NCBI GenBank assembly: GCA_024709955.1
Contig: JANJVS010000031.1
Span: 1-41,716 of the forward strand
From: Rhodocyclaceae bacterium
Lineage (GTDB): Bacteria; Pseudomonadota; Gammaproteobacteria; Burkholderiales; Rhodocyclaceae
DNA length: 41,716 bases
Direction: 5' to 3'
The notes under the pieces are model-generated. The model was not told the origin of the DNA and did no database searches. It saw only the letters and a list, made by a program, of their open reading frames with translations. Shown here in pieces: positions 1-7,808 of the stretch. Each line of letters opens with the position of its first letter. Position 1 is the first letter of the stretch. The position numbers were made by a program, and so were the translations under genes.

Positions 1-1
1 C

Positions 2-292
2 AAGCAAAGCGCCGAGGGCACCAAGGCGCTGCTGGCCGCCATCGAGCGCGGCAATGCCCAGCAGGTCCGCCAGATCCTCGAACTGGGCATAGATCCCGAC
101 CAGCCCGGCGAGGCCGGCCTGACGCCGCTGATGCTGGCGGCACGATCCGGCCAGGCCGCGATCGTCGAAGACCTGCTGGCGGCGGGGGCGGACATGCGCC
201 GGACGGCCGCGGATGGCCAGACTGCCCGCGATTTCGCCCTCGGCAAGGGCTACCCCGCCATCGTCACGCGGCTGACGCCGCCCGCCCGATGA
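2..292 (+). CDS. Ankyrin-repeat protein, C-terminal part
   Basis: The reading frame is open from the left edge, so the start lies outside the window. The visible 96 residues hold ankyrin-type helices: a first repeat around [18 protein letters not shown] with the turn [20 protein letters not shown], then a second around [19 protein letters not shown] and [15 protein letters not shown]. The TPLMLAA and GADxxxx patterns are typical of the fold, which makes protein-protein contacts. No catalytic domain is visible. The stop TGA overlaps the ATG of the next gene (ATGA), so the two are probably translationally coupled. Partner and role cannot be deduced from what is visible. Confidence 0.85.
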   Translation, partial: KQSAEGTKALLAAIERGNAQQVRQILELGIDPDQPGEAGLTPLMLAARSGQAAIVEDLLAAGADMRRTAADGQTARDFALGKGYPAIVTRLTPPAR

Positions 293-693
293 AGACCACG
301 CGAAAAGTCGGCGGTGGCGGGACGGTGCCCTCCGCCGCCCGGCTCGACCGGATCGTCGCCGATGCCCGTGCCGCCGCGGCAAAACGCGAACAGGGCTACC
401 GCGAACAGGCCCTCAAGATCTATCCCTGGGTCTGCGGCCGCTGCGCGCGCAGCTTCACCCACGCCAACCTGCGCGAACTGACCGTGCATCACCGCGACCA
501 CAACCACGACAACAACCTGCCCGACGGCAGCAACTGGGAACTGCTCTGCCTCTATTGCCACGACAACGAGCACCAGAAACAGCTCGAAGCCGCGGGTGGC
601 GCATCCGCCGCGAGCGGCGACAAGGGCGGCGGCGCGACCCATTCGCCCTTCGCCGACCTCAAGGCCATGCTCGCCCGGAAGGACGCGAAATAG
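289..693 (+). CDS. yajD: YajD-family HNH nuclease-like protein
   Basis: This 134-residue protein closely resembles E. coli YajD. It has the core [16 protein letters not shown], then [16 protein letters not shown], then [17 protein letters not shown]. The two CxxC pairs (CGRC and CLYC) probably bind a structural zinc, and the HH plus later N and H are the HNH nuclease ligands. The family C-terminus PFADLKAML is present. The true substrate of YajD is unknown. The first ~30 residues are basic, glycine-rich and unlike YajD; they contain one copy of the 26-bp dispersed repeat (303-328), read as KVGGGGTV. The gene overlaps its upstream neighbour by 4 bases and probably the downstream one as well. 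Confidence 0.9.
   Translation: MKTTRKVGGGGTVPSAARLDRIVADARAAAAKREQGYREQALKIYPWVCGRCARSFTHANLRELTVHHRDHNHDNNLPDGSNWELLCLYCHDNEHQKQLEAAGGASAASGDKGGGATHSPFADLKAMLARKDAK
303..328 (+). repeat. 26-bp dispersed repeat, copy 1
   Basis: The sequence is AAAAGTCGGCG followed by GTGGCGGGACGGTGC. It differs from the copy at 10577-10602 (opposite strand) at one position and from that at 21122-21147 at two. It lies inside the yajD coding region just after the start codon, in the poorly conserved N-terminus. Confidence 0.8.
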
Positions 694-1064
694 CCGCATC
701 CTGCCCCTGCGGCCGTCCCCTGCCCTACCCATCCTGCTGCGGCCGCTGGCATGCCGGCGCGCCGGCGCCGGACGCCGAGAGCCTGATGCGCTCGCGCTAC
801 AGCGCCTTCGTGCTCGGCCTGCGCGACTATCTGCTGGTCACCTGGCACCCGGCCACCCGGCCGGCCGAACTGGACCTGGCGACCGATCCGCCGACCAGAT
901 GGCTCGGCCTGGAGGTCAAGCGTGCCGCCGCCACCGGCGCCGACTCGGCGAGCGTCGAATTCGTCGCCCGCTACAAGATCGGCGGCCGCGCCCATCGTCT
1001 GCACGAAACCAGCCGCTTCGTCAGGGAAAACGGCCGCTGGTACTACCTCGACGGCAACTACTGA
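690..1064 (+). CDS. YchJ-like SEC-C motif protein
   Basis: The protein starts with a zinc-binding SEC-C motif, [17 protein letters not shown], followed by the YchJ domain: [23 protein letters not shown], then WLGLEV, then a beta-rich end with [11 protein letters not shown] and the terminal [14 protein letters not shown]. coli YchJ has a second C-terminal SEC-C motif that is absent here, so this is a short form. The start is doubtful. By family alignment it should lie about four residues before the first cysteine, where the only candidate is ATA at 690, overlapping the yajD stop (ATAG). The nearest conventional start in frame is TTG at 555, deep inside yajD, which would add about 45 arginine-rich residues. 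I chose 690 on family length. Function of the family is unknown. Confidence 0.8.
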   Translation: MAASCPCGRPLPYPSCCGRWHAGAPAPDAESLMRSRYSAFVLGLRDYLLVTWHPATRPAELDLATDPPTRWLGLEVKRAAATGADSASVEFVARYKIGGRAHRLHETSRFVRENGRWYYLDGNY

Positions 1065-1354
1065 GTTCCTGCAATAACTCGGTGCAGGCTAACTTGAGCG
1101 CTGCAAAAGTTAAGCGCAAAAACTCGGCGCCGGTAGAACGGTAATGCGGAGCGCAGTCCAGGCAGCCTTTCCGCCGCGCCGCCGCAAGGAAAGGCGGCAC
1201 GCGCCGAAGGTGCAATCCGCTCTTGCGGATAATCAGTCCTCCCCGTAATGGACGCGCGCAGGGCGCACCAAGTCTCCCCTTCCGCGAGGAAGGGGACGGG
1301 GGGATGGCGGGACACTGTATCCTTCGCCCTTTGCATCGACCGGAAGAATCGACC
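1065..1354. other. Structured intergenic region with diverged repeat copy
   Basis: This 290-bp spacer has no convincing gene. It holds an imperfect direct repeat (AACTCGGTGCAGG near 1077 and AACTCGGCGCCGG near 1121) and a diverged copy of the 26-bp repeat at 1119-1144 (20 of 26 positions match). Three inverted repeats follow: GCCTTTCC/GGAAAGGC near 1168-1198, ATCCGC-TCTT-GCGGAT near 1214-1229, and TCCCCTTCC-GCGA-GGAAGGGGA near 1274-1295 (9-bp perfect stem, 4-base loop). They could form RNA structures in the rdgC leader or be decayed repeats. No T-run follows any of them, so they do not look like standard terminators. Confidence 0.6.
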
Positions 1355-2269
1355 ATGTGGTTTCGCAACCTGCGCCTCTATCGCCTGCAACGCGAGCTGA
1401 ATCTCGACCTGGAACGCCTTGACGCCCTGTTGGCGAAGAAGCCGCTGCAGCGCTGCGGCAGCTTCGAGATGGCCAGCCGCGGCTGGGTGTTTCCGCGCCA
1501 GGAGGGCGCCTTCGTCCATGCCGTGAATCGCCAGTGGCTGCTGGCCCTCGGCGTCGAGCAGAAGCTGCTGCCTTCCACCGTGATCCGCCAGACCGCCCAG
1601 GAGCGCGCCGCCGCCATCGAGGCGGAACAGGGCCGCAAGGTCGGCCGCAAGGAACTGCGCGACATCGTCGAGCGCGTGGCCGAGGAACTGATGCCCAAGG
1701 CCTTCACGCGCCGGCGCACCACCTGGGGCTGGCTCGACCCGGTCCATGGCTGGCTGGTGATCGACGCCGGCTCCGACGCGCGCGCCGACGAATTCATCGA
1801 GACCTTTCTCTCCTCCCTCGACGATGGCGCCGCGCTGTGCGCGCCGCGCGTGCTGCAGACGCAGATTTCGCCGGTCAGCGCCATGACCGACTGGCTGGCC
1901 GGCAGCGAGGCGCCCGCCGGCTTCAGCATCGACAGTGACCTCGAACTGCGCTCCGCCGCCGAGGCCCAGTCGGCGATCCGCTACGTCCACCATGCACTGG
2001 CGGGCCCGGAGATCGCCGAGCACATCGCCGCCGGCAAGATCGCCACCAAACTCGGCATGACCTGGAACGACCGCGTCTCCTTCGTGCTGACCGACAAGCT
2101 GCACATCAAGCGCCTCGCCTTCCTCGACGTGCTCAAGGAGCAGGCCGAGCAGTCGGGAGCGACGGCGGAGGAACAGTTCGACGGCGACTTCGCCCTGATG
2201 ACCGGCGAACTTGCCCATCTGTTCAATGACCTGCTCGTCGCCCTCGGCGGCGAGATGAAGCCGGAATAA
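1355..2269 (+). CDS. rdgC: Recombination-associated protein RdgC
   Basis: The 304-residue product matches RdgC along its whole length: the start MWFRNLRLYRL, the segment CGSFEMASRGWVFPR, the central TRRRTTWGWLDPVHGWLVIDA and the C-terminal LGMTWNDRVSFVLTDKLHIKRLAFLDVL. In E. coli RdgC forms a ring-shaped dimer that binds duplex DNA without sequence specificity and limits RecA filament formation; in Neisseria it is linked to pilin variation. The ATG at 1355 gives the conserved N-terminus; the frame is open upstream but unlike the family. The gene stands alone, convergent with hldD, with 36 bp between the stop codons and no obvious terminator. Confidence 0.95.
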   Translation: MWFRNLRLYRLQRELNLDLERLDALLAKKPLQRCGSFEMASRGWVFPRQEGAFVHAVNRQWLLALGVEQKLLPSTVIRQTAQERAAAIEAEQGRKVGRKELRDIVERVAEELMPKAFTRRRTTWGWLDPVHGWLVIDAGSDARADEFIETFLSSLDDGAALCAPRVLQTQISPVSAMTDWLAGSEAPAGFSIDSDLELRSAAEAQSAIRYVHHALAGPEIAEHIAAGKIATKLGMTWNDRVSFVLTDKLHIKRLAFLDVLKEQAEQSGATAEEQFDGDFALMTGELAHLFNDLLVALGGEMKPE

Positions 2270-2305
2270 GCACCGTGGCCCTGCCCGGGCCGCCCGCTAA
2301 AGCGG

Positions 2306-3307
2306 TCAGGCCGCGCCGGCGAGACGGGCGACGTAGCGGCCAACGCCCTCTTCCACGGTCGCGAAATCGGCCTGGTAGCCGGCGGCGCGCAGGGCCGTCA
2401 TGTCGGCCTGGGTGAAGCTCTGGTACTTGCCCTTGAGGGCCTCGGGAAAAGCGACGTACTCGACGATGCCCTGGGCGACCATCTCGGCCAGCGCCAGCGC
2501 CGGCTTGCCTTCGAGGGCGCGGCAGGCATTCACCGTCGCGTGGGCGATGTCGTTGAAGGGCTGGGCGCGGCCGGTGCCGAGGTTGAAGATGCCCGACTTT
2601 TCCGGATGGTCGAGGAAGAACATGTTCACCTTGACCACGTCGTCGATATAGACGAAGTCGCGGCTCTGCTCGCCGTTGCCGTAACCGTCGCAGCCCTCGA
2701 ACAGCTTCACCTTGCCGTGCTCGCGGTACTGGTTGAAGTGGTGGAAGGCCACCGAGGCCATGCGGCCCTTGTGCTGTTCGCGCGGGCCGTAGACGTTGAA
2801 GTAGCGGAAACCGACCACCTGGGACGAAAAGTCGGCGCTGGCGAGACGCTGGCGCACCACCTGGTCGAAGAGGAACTTCGAGTAGCCATAGACGTTGAGC
2901 GGCCCCTCGTGCGCGCGCGCTTCCTTGAAGACGCGGCCGGCGCCGTACACCGAGGCGCTCGACGCGTAGAGGAACTGCGTCTCGTGGTCGAGGCAGAAAT
3001 CCAGCAGCGTGCTGGTGTAGCGGTAGTTGTTCTCCATCATGTAGTGGCCGTCGGTCTCCATGGTGTCCGAACAGGCCCCTTCATGGAAGATCGCCTCCAC
3101 CGCGCCGTCGAAATGGCCGGCCTGCACCATCTCGATGAACTCGTGCTTGTCGAGATAGTCGGCGATCTCGCAATCGATCAGGTTCTTGAACTTGTCGGCC
3201 TTCTTCAGGTTGTCGACGGCGATGACCTTGTCGATGCCGCGCTCGTTGAGCGCCTTGACGATGTTGGCGCCGATAAACCCGCAGGCGCCGGTGACGATGT
3301 GGTACAT
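2306..3307 (-). CDS. hldD: ADP-L-glycero-D-manno-heptose 6-epimerase
   Basis: This 333-residue short-chain dehydrogenase/reductase epimerase converts ADP-D-glycero-D-manno-heptose to the L-glycero form for the LPS inner core. The Rossmann motif GACGFIG is at residues 7-13, the substrate loop ASSASVYG near 115-122 and the catalytic YxxxK as YGYSK near 141-145; [10 protein letters not shown] is a family signature. It follows rfaE1 with only a 2-bp gap and ends the long minus-strand cluster. The loop [10 protein letters not shown] carries a copy of the dispersed repeat (2827-2852). The extreme C-terminal coding DNA (2315-2329) also matches the second half of the repeat. Confidence 0.96.
   Translation of the reverse strand: MYHIVTGACGFIGANIVKALNERGIDKVIAVDNLKKADKFKNLIDCEIADYLDKHEFIEMVQAGHFDGAVEAIFHEGACSDTMETDGHYMMENNYRYTSTLLDFCLDHETQFLYASSASVYGAGRVFKEARAHEGPLNVYGYSKFLFDQVVRQRLASADFSSQVVGFRYFNVYGPREQHKGRMASVAFHHFNQYREHGKVKLFEGCDGYGNGEQSRDFVYIDDVVKVNMFFLDHPEKSGIFNLGTGRAQPFNDIAHATVNACRALEGKPALALAEMVAQGIVEYVAFPEALKGKYQSFTQADMTALRAAGYQADFATVEEGVGRYVARLAGAA
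2827..2852 (+). repeat. 26-bp dispersed repeat, copy in hldD
   Basis: It reads AAAAGTCGGCGCTGG followed by CGAGACGCTGG on the plus strand, opposite to hldD. It differs from the copy at 10577-10602 at three of 26 positions. The gene reads through it as L-A-S-A-D-F-S-S, a frame unrelated to those used in the other host genes. Confidence 0.7.
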
Positions 3308-3309
3308 GC

Positions 3310-4233
3310 TTATCCTCTCAGTTCTTCCAGCGAGCAGGTCGCCGTGCCCAGCTTGCCGACGACCACGCCGGCGGCGCGATTGGCCCAGCGCATGGCCTGT
3401 TCCAGTGACTGGCCGCTCGCCAGCATGACCGCCATGGTGGCGATCACCGTGTCGCCGGCGCCGCTGACATCATAGACTTCGCGCGCGACCGCCGACTCAT
3501 GGACCACGCCGGCGGCGGAAAACAGCGACATCCCTTCCTCGGAGCGCGTCAGCAGCAGCGCCTCCAGGCCGAGTTCCGCGCGCAGCTTGGCGACGCGCGC
3601 CTGCAGGTCTTCTTCGCCGCTCCAGCGCCCCACCACCTCGCGCAGCTCGGCGCGGTTGGGCGTGACGATCGTCGCGCCGGCATAGCGCGCGTAATCGTCG
3701 CCCTTGGGATCGACGAGCACCGGCTTGCCGGCGGCGCGCGCCAGCCGGATCATTTCGCCGATGTGCGTCAGGCCACCCTTGCCGTAGTCCGACAGGATCA
3801 GCACGTCGCAGTGCGGCAGGCGCGCGGCGAACTCGGCGAGCTTGGCCTGCAGCACCTCGTGGGTCGGCGTGTTCTCGAAATCGATGCGCAACAGCTGCTG
3901 CTGGCGCCCCAGCACGCGCAGCTTGACCGTGGTGTTGAGCTGGACGTCCTCGTGCAGGCTGGCGTCGATCCTGGCCTCCGCCAGCAGCCGGGCCAGCGAG
4001 GCGCCGGCCTCGTCGGCGCCGACCACCGAAAGCAATGCGGCCTGTGCGCCGAGGGCGGCGATGTTGCGCGCCACGTTGGCCGCGCCGCCGGGACGCTCCT
4101 CGCTTTTCTCGACCTTGACCACGGGCACCGGCGCCTCGGGCGAGATGCGCGAGACGTCGCCGAACCAGTAGCGGTCGAGCATGACGTCGCCGACGATGAG
4201 GATGCGGGCCTGGCGGGTATCGGGCAGCTTCAT
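3310..4233 (-). CDS. rfaE1: D-glycero-beta-D-manno-heptose-7-phosphate kinase (HldE domain I)
   Basis: The 307-residue PfkB-family sugar kinase phosphorylates heptose 7-phosphate at C1 in ADP-heptose synthesis. Visible are [23 protein letters not shown] near residues 13-35, the substrate loop [11 protein letters not shown], and the ATP/anion-hole motif DVSGAGDT near 250-257 with the catalytic Asp. The E. coli protein continues into a cytidylyltransferase domain; here it stops after the kinase, so the adenylyltransferase step must be encoded by a separate gene outside the window. The start at 4233 gives the family N-terminus ([16 protein letters not shown]); longer readings enter lapB. It lies 7 bp after lapB and 2 bp before hldD. 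Confidence 0.93.
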   Translation of the reverse strand: MKLPDTRQARILIVGDVMLDRYWFGDVSRISPEAPVPVVKVEKSEERPGGAANVARNIAALGAQAALLSVVGADEAGASLARLLAEARIDASLHEDVQLNTTVKLRVLGRQQQLLRIDFENTPTHEVLQAKLAEFAARLPHCDVLILSDYGKGGLTHIGEMIRLARAAGKPVLVDPKGDDYARYAGATIVTPNRAELREVVGRWSGEEDLQARVAKLRAELGLEALLLTRSEEGMSLFSAAGVVHESAVAREVYDVSGAGDTVIATMAVMLASGQSLEQAMRWANRAAGVVVGKLGTATCSLEELRG

Positions 4234-4240
4234 GGGTGAG

Positions 4241-5440
4241 TCAGGGGGTGAGATCGAATTCTTCGGTACGCCTGGGCGGGAAGGATTCCCAGCCGCCGCA
4301 GGCCGGGCAGCGCCAGTGGAACTGGCGCGCCTTGAAGCCGCAGTCGTCGCAGCGGTAGCGCGCGACACGGCGGGTATGGGCATGGATGATGTTCTTGAGC
4401 AGTTCGAGGTCGGCGCGCCGTTCGACGGGCGCCAGCATCACCTGTGCTTCGAGCAGCTTGTCGAGGCCGAGCAGGGTCGGATTGCGGCGCAGCTCGTCGC
4501 GCACGCAGGCGTAGGCCGCCTCGGCACCGTGGGTCGCCAGCTCGGCCTGGAACACCGCGTCGAGCAGGTCGAGGGAGGGATGGCGCTCCAGGTAGCCACG
4601 CAACAGCAACAGGCCGGTCTCCTCGCGACCCAGTTCGCGGTAGGCGGTCATGAGTTTCTCGGCCGCCAGGGCGAGGAACACCGGATTCTGCTGCTCGATG
4701 CGCTGCCAGACGGCGATCGCGGCATTGCGCGCGTCGCTGCCGGAACCGACCTTGGTTTCCAGCTCGCCGAGCATGAGGTTGGCGCGCACGCATTTGCGGT
4801 TGGCGGCCAGGGCCGCCTCCAGGCGACGGCGCGCCTCGTCGTGGCGGCCGTTGAGCAGGTCGGCGGCGGCCAGTTCGCAGTGGAATTCGGCGATCTGCTT
4901 CTGCCAAAGATGCTCGGCATGGCCGGGCATCGCCGTCGCGATGGCGATCGCCTTCTCCCATTCCTTTTCCTGCTGATAGATCTCCAGCAGGTGGCGTAGC
5001 GCCTCTTCGTCGCGCGCCGTGCCACGCAGCTTGAGGAAGATGTCTTCGGCGCGATCGAGCAGGCCGGCCTTCAGGTAGTCCTGGCCAAGCTCGGAGAGGG
5101 CATGCAGGCGCTGTTCGTCGCTGAGTTGGGACAGGGAAGCGTCGCGCTCGATCAGGTGCTTATGCACGCGGATCGCGCGGTCGGTCTCGCCGCGGCGACG
5201 GAACAGGCTACCGAGGGCGAAATGCAGTTCGATGGTTTCCGGGTCGATCTTGGCGGCTTCGAGAAAGGCCTCGATCGCCTTGTCCGGCTGCTCGTTGAGC
5301 AGAAAATTCAGGCCCTTGAAATACGAACGGGGCAGCGCGCGCGATTCGCGCAGCAGGTGCTGGAGGTCGATGCGCGCCGCCAGCCAGCCGAGTCCGAAGA
5401 AAAACGGCAGCGCCAGCAGCCACCACAGTTCGATATCCAC
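4241..5440 (-). CDS. lapB: LPS assembly regulator LapB (YciM)
   Basis: The 399-residue inner-membrane protein has an N-terminal membrane anchor (DIELWWLLALPFFFGLGW), about nine TPR-like helical repeats from residue ~35 to ~350, and a C-terminal rubredoxin-type zinc domain with two CxxC pairs (RCDDCGF and RCPACGG). In E. coli LapB directs FtsH-mediated degradation of LpxC and so balances LPS against phospholipid. I chose the GTG at 5440 because it gives the standard MDIELWW start and lies 2 bp after the lapA stop. It is followed by rfaE1 and hldD, so LPS control and LPS sugar synthesis are co-transcribed here. Confidence 0.93.
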   Translation of the reverse strand: MDIELWWLLALPFFFGLGWLAARIDLQHLLRESRALPRSYFKGLNFLLNEQPDKAIEAFLEAAKIDPETIELHFALGSLFRRRGETDRAIRVHKHLIERDASLSQLSDEQRLHALSELGQDYLKAGLLDRAEDIFLKLRGTARDEEALRHLLEIYQQEKEWEKAIAIATAMPGHAEHLWQKQIAEFHCELAAADLLNGRHDEARRRLEAALAANRKCVRANLMLGELETKVGSGSDARNAAIAVWQRIEQQNPVFLALAAEKLMTAYRELGREETGLLLLRGYLERHPSLDLLDAVFQAELATHGAEAAYACVRDELRRNPTLLGLDKLLEAQVMLAPVERRADLELLKNIIHAHTRRVARYRCDDCGFKARQFHWRCPACGGWESFPPRRTEEFDLTP

Positions 5441-5442
5441 GC

Positions 5443-5745
5443 TCAGGCACCCGCGGCGGCGGATTCGTCGTCGGCCGACGCCGGACGCTGGGGCAACCGA
5501 TCCCGCGCCGCCAGCTGGCGATTGAGCGCGCCGATGGCGCGCCGCTGACGGACGACGAGGGGTAGCAGCGCCAGCAGGCCAAGCACGACCCCCGCGCTCA
5601 GCGCGATCAGCAGCGTGAGCGAAAGCGGGGCCTGCCAACTGGCGTCGAAGAAGAAGCGCAGCTCGACTTCGCCGCTGTTCTTGATGGCCAAGCCCAGCAA
5701 GATGACGAAGAGGATGCCGCGCAACACCCAGATCAGCGCGTTCAT
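5443..5745 (-). CDS. lapA: LapA-family membrane protein (DUF1049)
   Basis: This 100-residue protein has two hydrophobic helices (residues ~4-21 and ~41-64) separated by a short NSGEVELRFFFD loop, then a basic cytoplasmic segment and an Ala/Asp-rich tail. This is the LapA (YciS) architecture. LapA is the usual partner of LapB in control of LPS levels, and the direct lapA-lapB order with a 2-bp gap fits that role. It follows ihfB by 11 bp. Assignment rests on topology and position as well as sequence. Confidence 0.88.
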   Translation of the reverse strand: MNALIWVLRGILFVILLGLAIKNSGEVELRFFFDASWQAPLSLTLLIALSAGVVLGLLALLPLVVRQRRAIGALNRQLAARDRLPQRPASADDESAAAGA

Positions 5746-5756
5746 GACATCAGGCC

Positions 5757-6044
5757 TTATTTGTCGACCTGATCAACGCGCTCGCGCAACTCCTTGCCGG
5801 CCTTGAAATGCGGGACATACTTGGCCGGCACCTGCACCTTGACCCCCGATTTCGGATTGCGGCCGATGCGAGGCGGTCGATAATTCAGCGAAAAGCTGCC
5901 GAAGCCGCGAATCTCGATGCGATCGCCCTTGGCCAAGGCCTCGGTCATCGCATCGAGCATCATTTTCACGGACAAATCGGCATCTTTCGCCACCAGTTGC
6001 GGAAAGCGCTCCGCCAATCGAGCGATCAACTCGGATTTGGTCAT
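5757..6044 (-). CDS. ihfB: Integration host factor subunit beta
   Basis: The 95-residue HU/IHF-fold protein starts [15 protein letters not shown]. It has the DNA-binding arm motif [26 protein letters not shown] with the conserved Pro at the arm tip, and ends [15 protein letters not shown]-beta pairs with IHF-alpha (encoded elsewhere) to bend DNA sharply at specific sites. It lies 22 bp after rpsA, the classic rpsA-ihfB arrangement, and is probably transcribed with it. Confidence 0.96.
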   Translation of the reverse strand: MTKSELIARLAERFPQLVAKDADLSVKMMLDAMTEALAKGDRIEIRGFGSFSLNYRPPRIGRNPKSGVKVQVPAKYVPHFKAGKELRERVDQVDK

Positions 6045-6066
6045 GACCGGAACTTTCCGCCCTGGC

Positions 6067-7773
6067 TTACTGCTGGTTCAGCTTGGCCTTCAACAAGGCG
6101 CCGAGGTTGGTGGTGCCGGTCGCGGCGGAAGCGGAATCCGCCGACAGCTTCTGCATCGCCTCGCTCTGCTCGGCCTGGTCCTTGGCCTTGATCGAGAGGT
6201 TGATCGAACGCGACTTGCGGTCCACGTTGATGATCATCGCCTCGACGCTGTCGCCGGTCTTGAGGTGCTGAGAAAGATCCTCGATGCGGTCGCGGGAGAA
6301 CTCGGAAACGCGCAGGTAGCCCTCGACGTCGCCGCCGAGATCGATCACGGCGCCCTTCTGATCGACGCTCTTGACCGTGCCGGTGACCAGACTGTTCTTG
6401 TCGTGGGTGGCGATGAAGCTGGTGAAGGGGTCGCCGTCGAGCTGCTTGATGCCCAGCGAAATGCGCTCCTTCTCGACGTCGATCGACAGCACCACGGCCT
6501 CGACTTCGTCGCCCTTCTTGTAGTTCTGCTTGGCGTCCTCGCCGGCCACCGACCAGGACAGGTCGGAGAGGTGCACCAGGCCGTCGATGCCGCCGGGCAG
6601 GCCGATGAAGATGCCGAAGTCGGTGATCGACTTGATGGCGCCCTTCACCTTGTCGCCCTTCTTGTGGTTCATGGCGAAGTCGTCCCACGGGTTCGGCTGG
6701 CACTGCTTCATGCCAAGGGAGATGCGGCGGCGGTCCTCGTCGATCTCGAGGATCATCACCTCGACCTCGTCGCCCAGCTGGACGACCTTGGAGGGGTGGA
6801 TGTTCTTGTTGGTCCAGTCCATCTCGGAGACGTGCACCAGGCCCTCGATGCCCTGCTCGATCTCGACGAACGCACCGTAGTCGGTCAGGTTGGTGACCTT
6901 GCCGAACAGGCGGGTGCCGGACGGGTAGCGGCGGGCGATGCCCACCCACGGATCTTCGCCGAGCTGCTTCATGCCCAGGGAGACGCGGTTCTTCTCCTGG
7001 TCGAACTTGAGCACCTTGGCGGTGACTTCGTCGCCGACGTTGAGCACTTCGGACGGGTGACGCACGCGGCGCCAGGCCAGATCGGTGATGTGCAGCAGGC
7101 CGTCGATGCCGCCGAGGTCGACGAAGGCGCCGTACTCGGTGATGTTCTTGACGATGCCCTTGACGACGGTGCCTTCCTGCAGGTTTTCCAGCAGCTTCTG
7201 GCGCTCTTCGCCCATGTTGGCTTCCAGCACGGCGCGGCGCGACAGCACGACGTTGTTGCGCTTGCGGTCGAGCTTGATGACCTTGAATTCGAATTCCTTG
7301 CCTTCGAAAGGCGTGGTGTCCTTGATCGGGCGGGTGTCGACCAGCGAACCGGGCAGGAAGGCGCGGATGCCGTTGGTCATGACGGTCAGGCCGCCCTTCA
7401 CCTTGCCGGTGATGACACCCTTGACGAGAATGCTGTCGTTCAGCGCCTTGTCGAGATCGTTCCAGGCCGCGATGCGCTTGGCCTTGTCGCGGGACAGACG
7501 GGTTTCGCCGTAGCCGTCCTCCAGCATCTCGATGGCGACCTGGACGAAATCGCCCGGGTTGGCTTCGACTTCGCCGCGGTCGTTCTTGAATTCGTCGACC
7601 GGGATGAAAGATTCGGACTTGAGACCCGCGTTCACGACCACGAAGTTCTGGTCGACACGGACGACCTCGGCCGTGATGACTTCGCCGGCGCGCATTTCCT
7701 GGCGCGAGAGGCTTTCCTCGAAGAGGGCGGCAAAGGATTCGTTGGGATTCACGGCGGCAGCGGTAGCAGACAT
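6067..7773 (-). CDS. rpsA: 30S ribosomal protein S1
   Basis: The 568-residue protein contains six S1 RNA-binding domains in tandem; their repeated signature appears as [43 protein letters not shown] and [22 protein letters not shown]. The first two domains bind the ribosome (via S2) and the rest bind mRNA leaders. I chose the ATG at 7773 because it gives the usual short acidic N-terminus ([21 protein letters not shown]); the frame is open further upstream without family similarity. The gap to aroA-cmk is 35 bp and holds a weak inverted repeat, CTTGC/GCAAG. E. coli S1 represses its own translation through its leader; the same is possible here but not shown. Confidence 0.97.
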   Translation of the reverse strand: MSATAAAVNPNESFAALFEESLSRQEMRAGEVITAEVVRVDQNFVVVNAGLKSESFIPVDEFKNDRGEVEANPGDFVQVAIEMLEDGYGETRLSRDKAKRIAAWNDLDKALNDSILVKGVITGKVKGGLTVMTNGIRAFLPGSLVDTRPIKDTTPFEGKEFEFKVIKLDRKRNNVVLSRRAVLEANMGEERQKLLENLQEGTVVKGIVKNITEYGAFVDLGGIDGLLHITDLAWRRVRHPSEVLNVGDEVTAKVLKFDQEKNRVSLGMKQLGEDPWVGIARRYPSGTRLFGKVTNLTDYGAFVEIEQGIEGLVHVSEMDWTNKNIHPSKVVQLGDEVEVMILEIDEDRRRISLGMKQCQPNPWDDFAMNHKKGDKVKGAIKSITDFGIFIGLPGGIDGLVHLSDLSWSVAGEDAKQNYKKGDEVEAVVLSIDVEKERISLGIKQLDGDPFTSFIATHDKNSLVTGTVKSVDQKGAVIDLGGDVEGYLRVSEFSRDRIEDLSQHLKTGDSVEAMIINVDRKSRSINLSIKAKDQAEQSEAMQKLSADSASAATGTTNLGALLKAKLNQQ

Positions 7774-7808
7774 AGATATTTCCAAATAACCGTCTTGCGA
7801 CGGGCAAG

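Noticed and set aside
934-945. CCGGCGCCGACT in the YchJ-like gene resembling the repeat core
   Set aside because: Only 12 bases match and the T-run side is missing.
2315-2329. GCGCCGGCGAGACGG at the hldD 3' end, matching the second half of the dispersed repeat
   Set aside because: It lacks the AAAAGTC part and lies in GC-rich coding DNA where such 15-mers can arise from common codons; too weak to list as a copy.
3441-3475. Repeat-like CACCGTGTCGCCGGCGCCG in rfaE1
   Set aside because: It encodes the PfkB motif DVSGAGDTV, so protein conservation and codon bias explain it.
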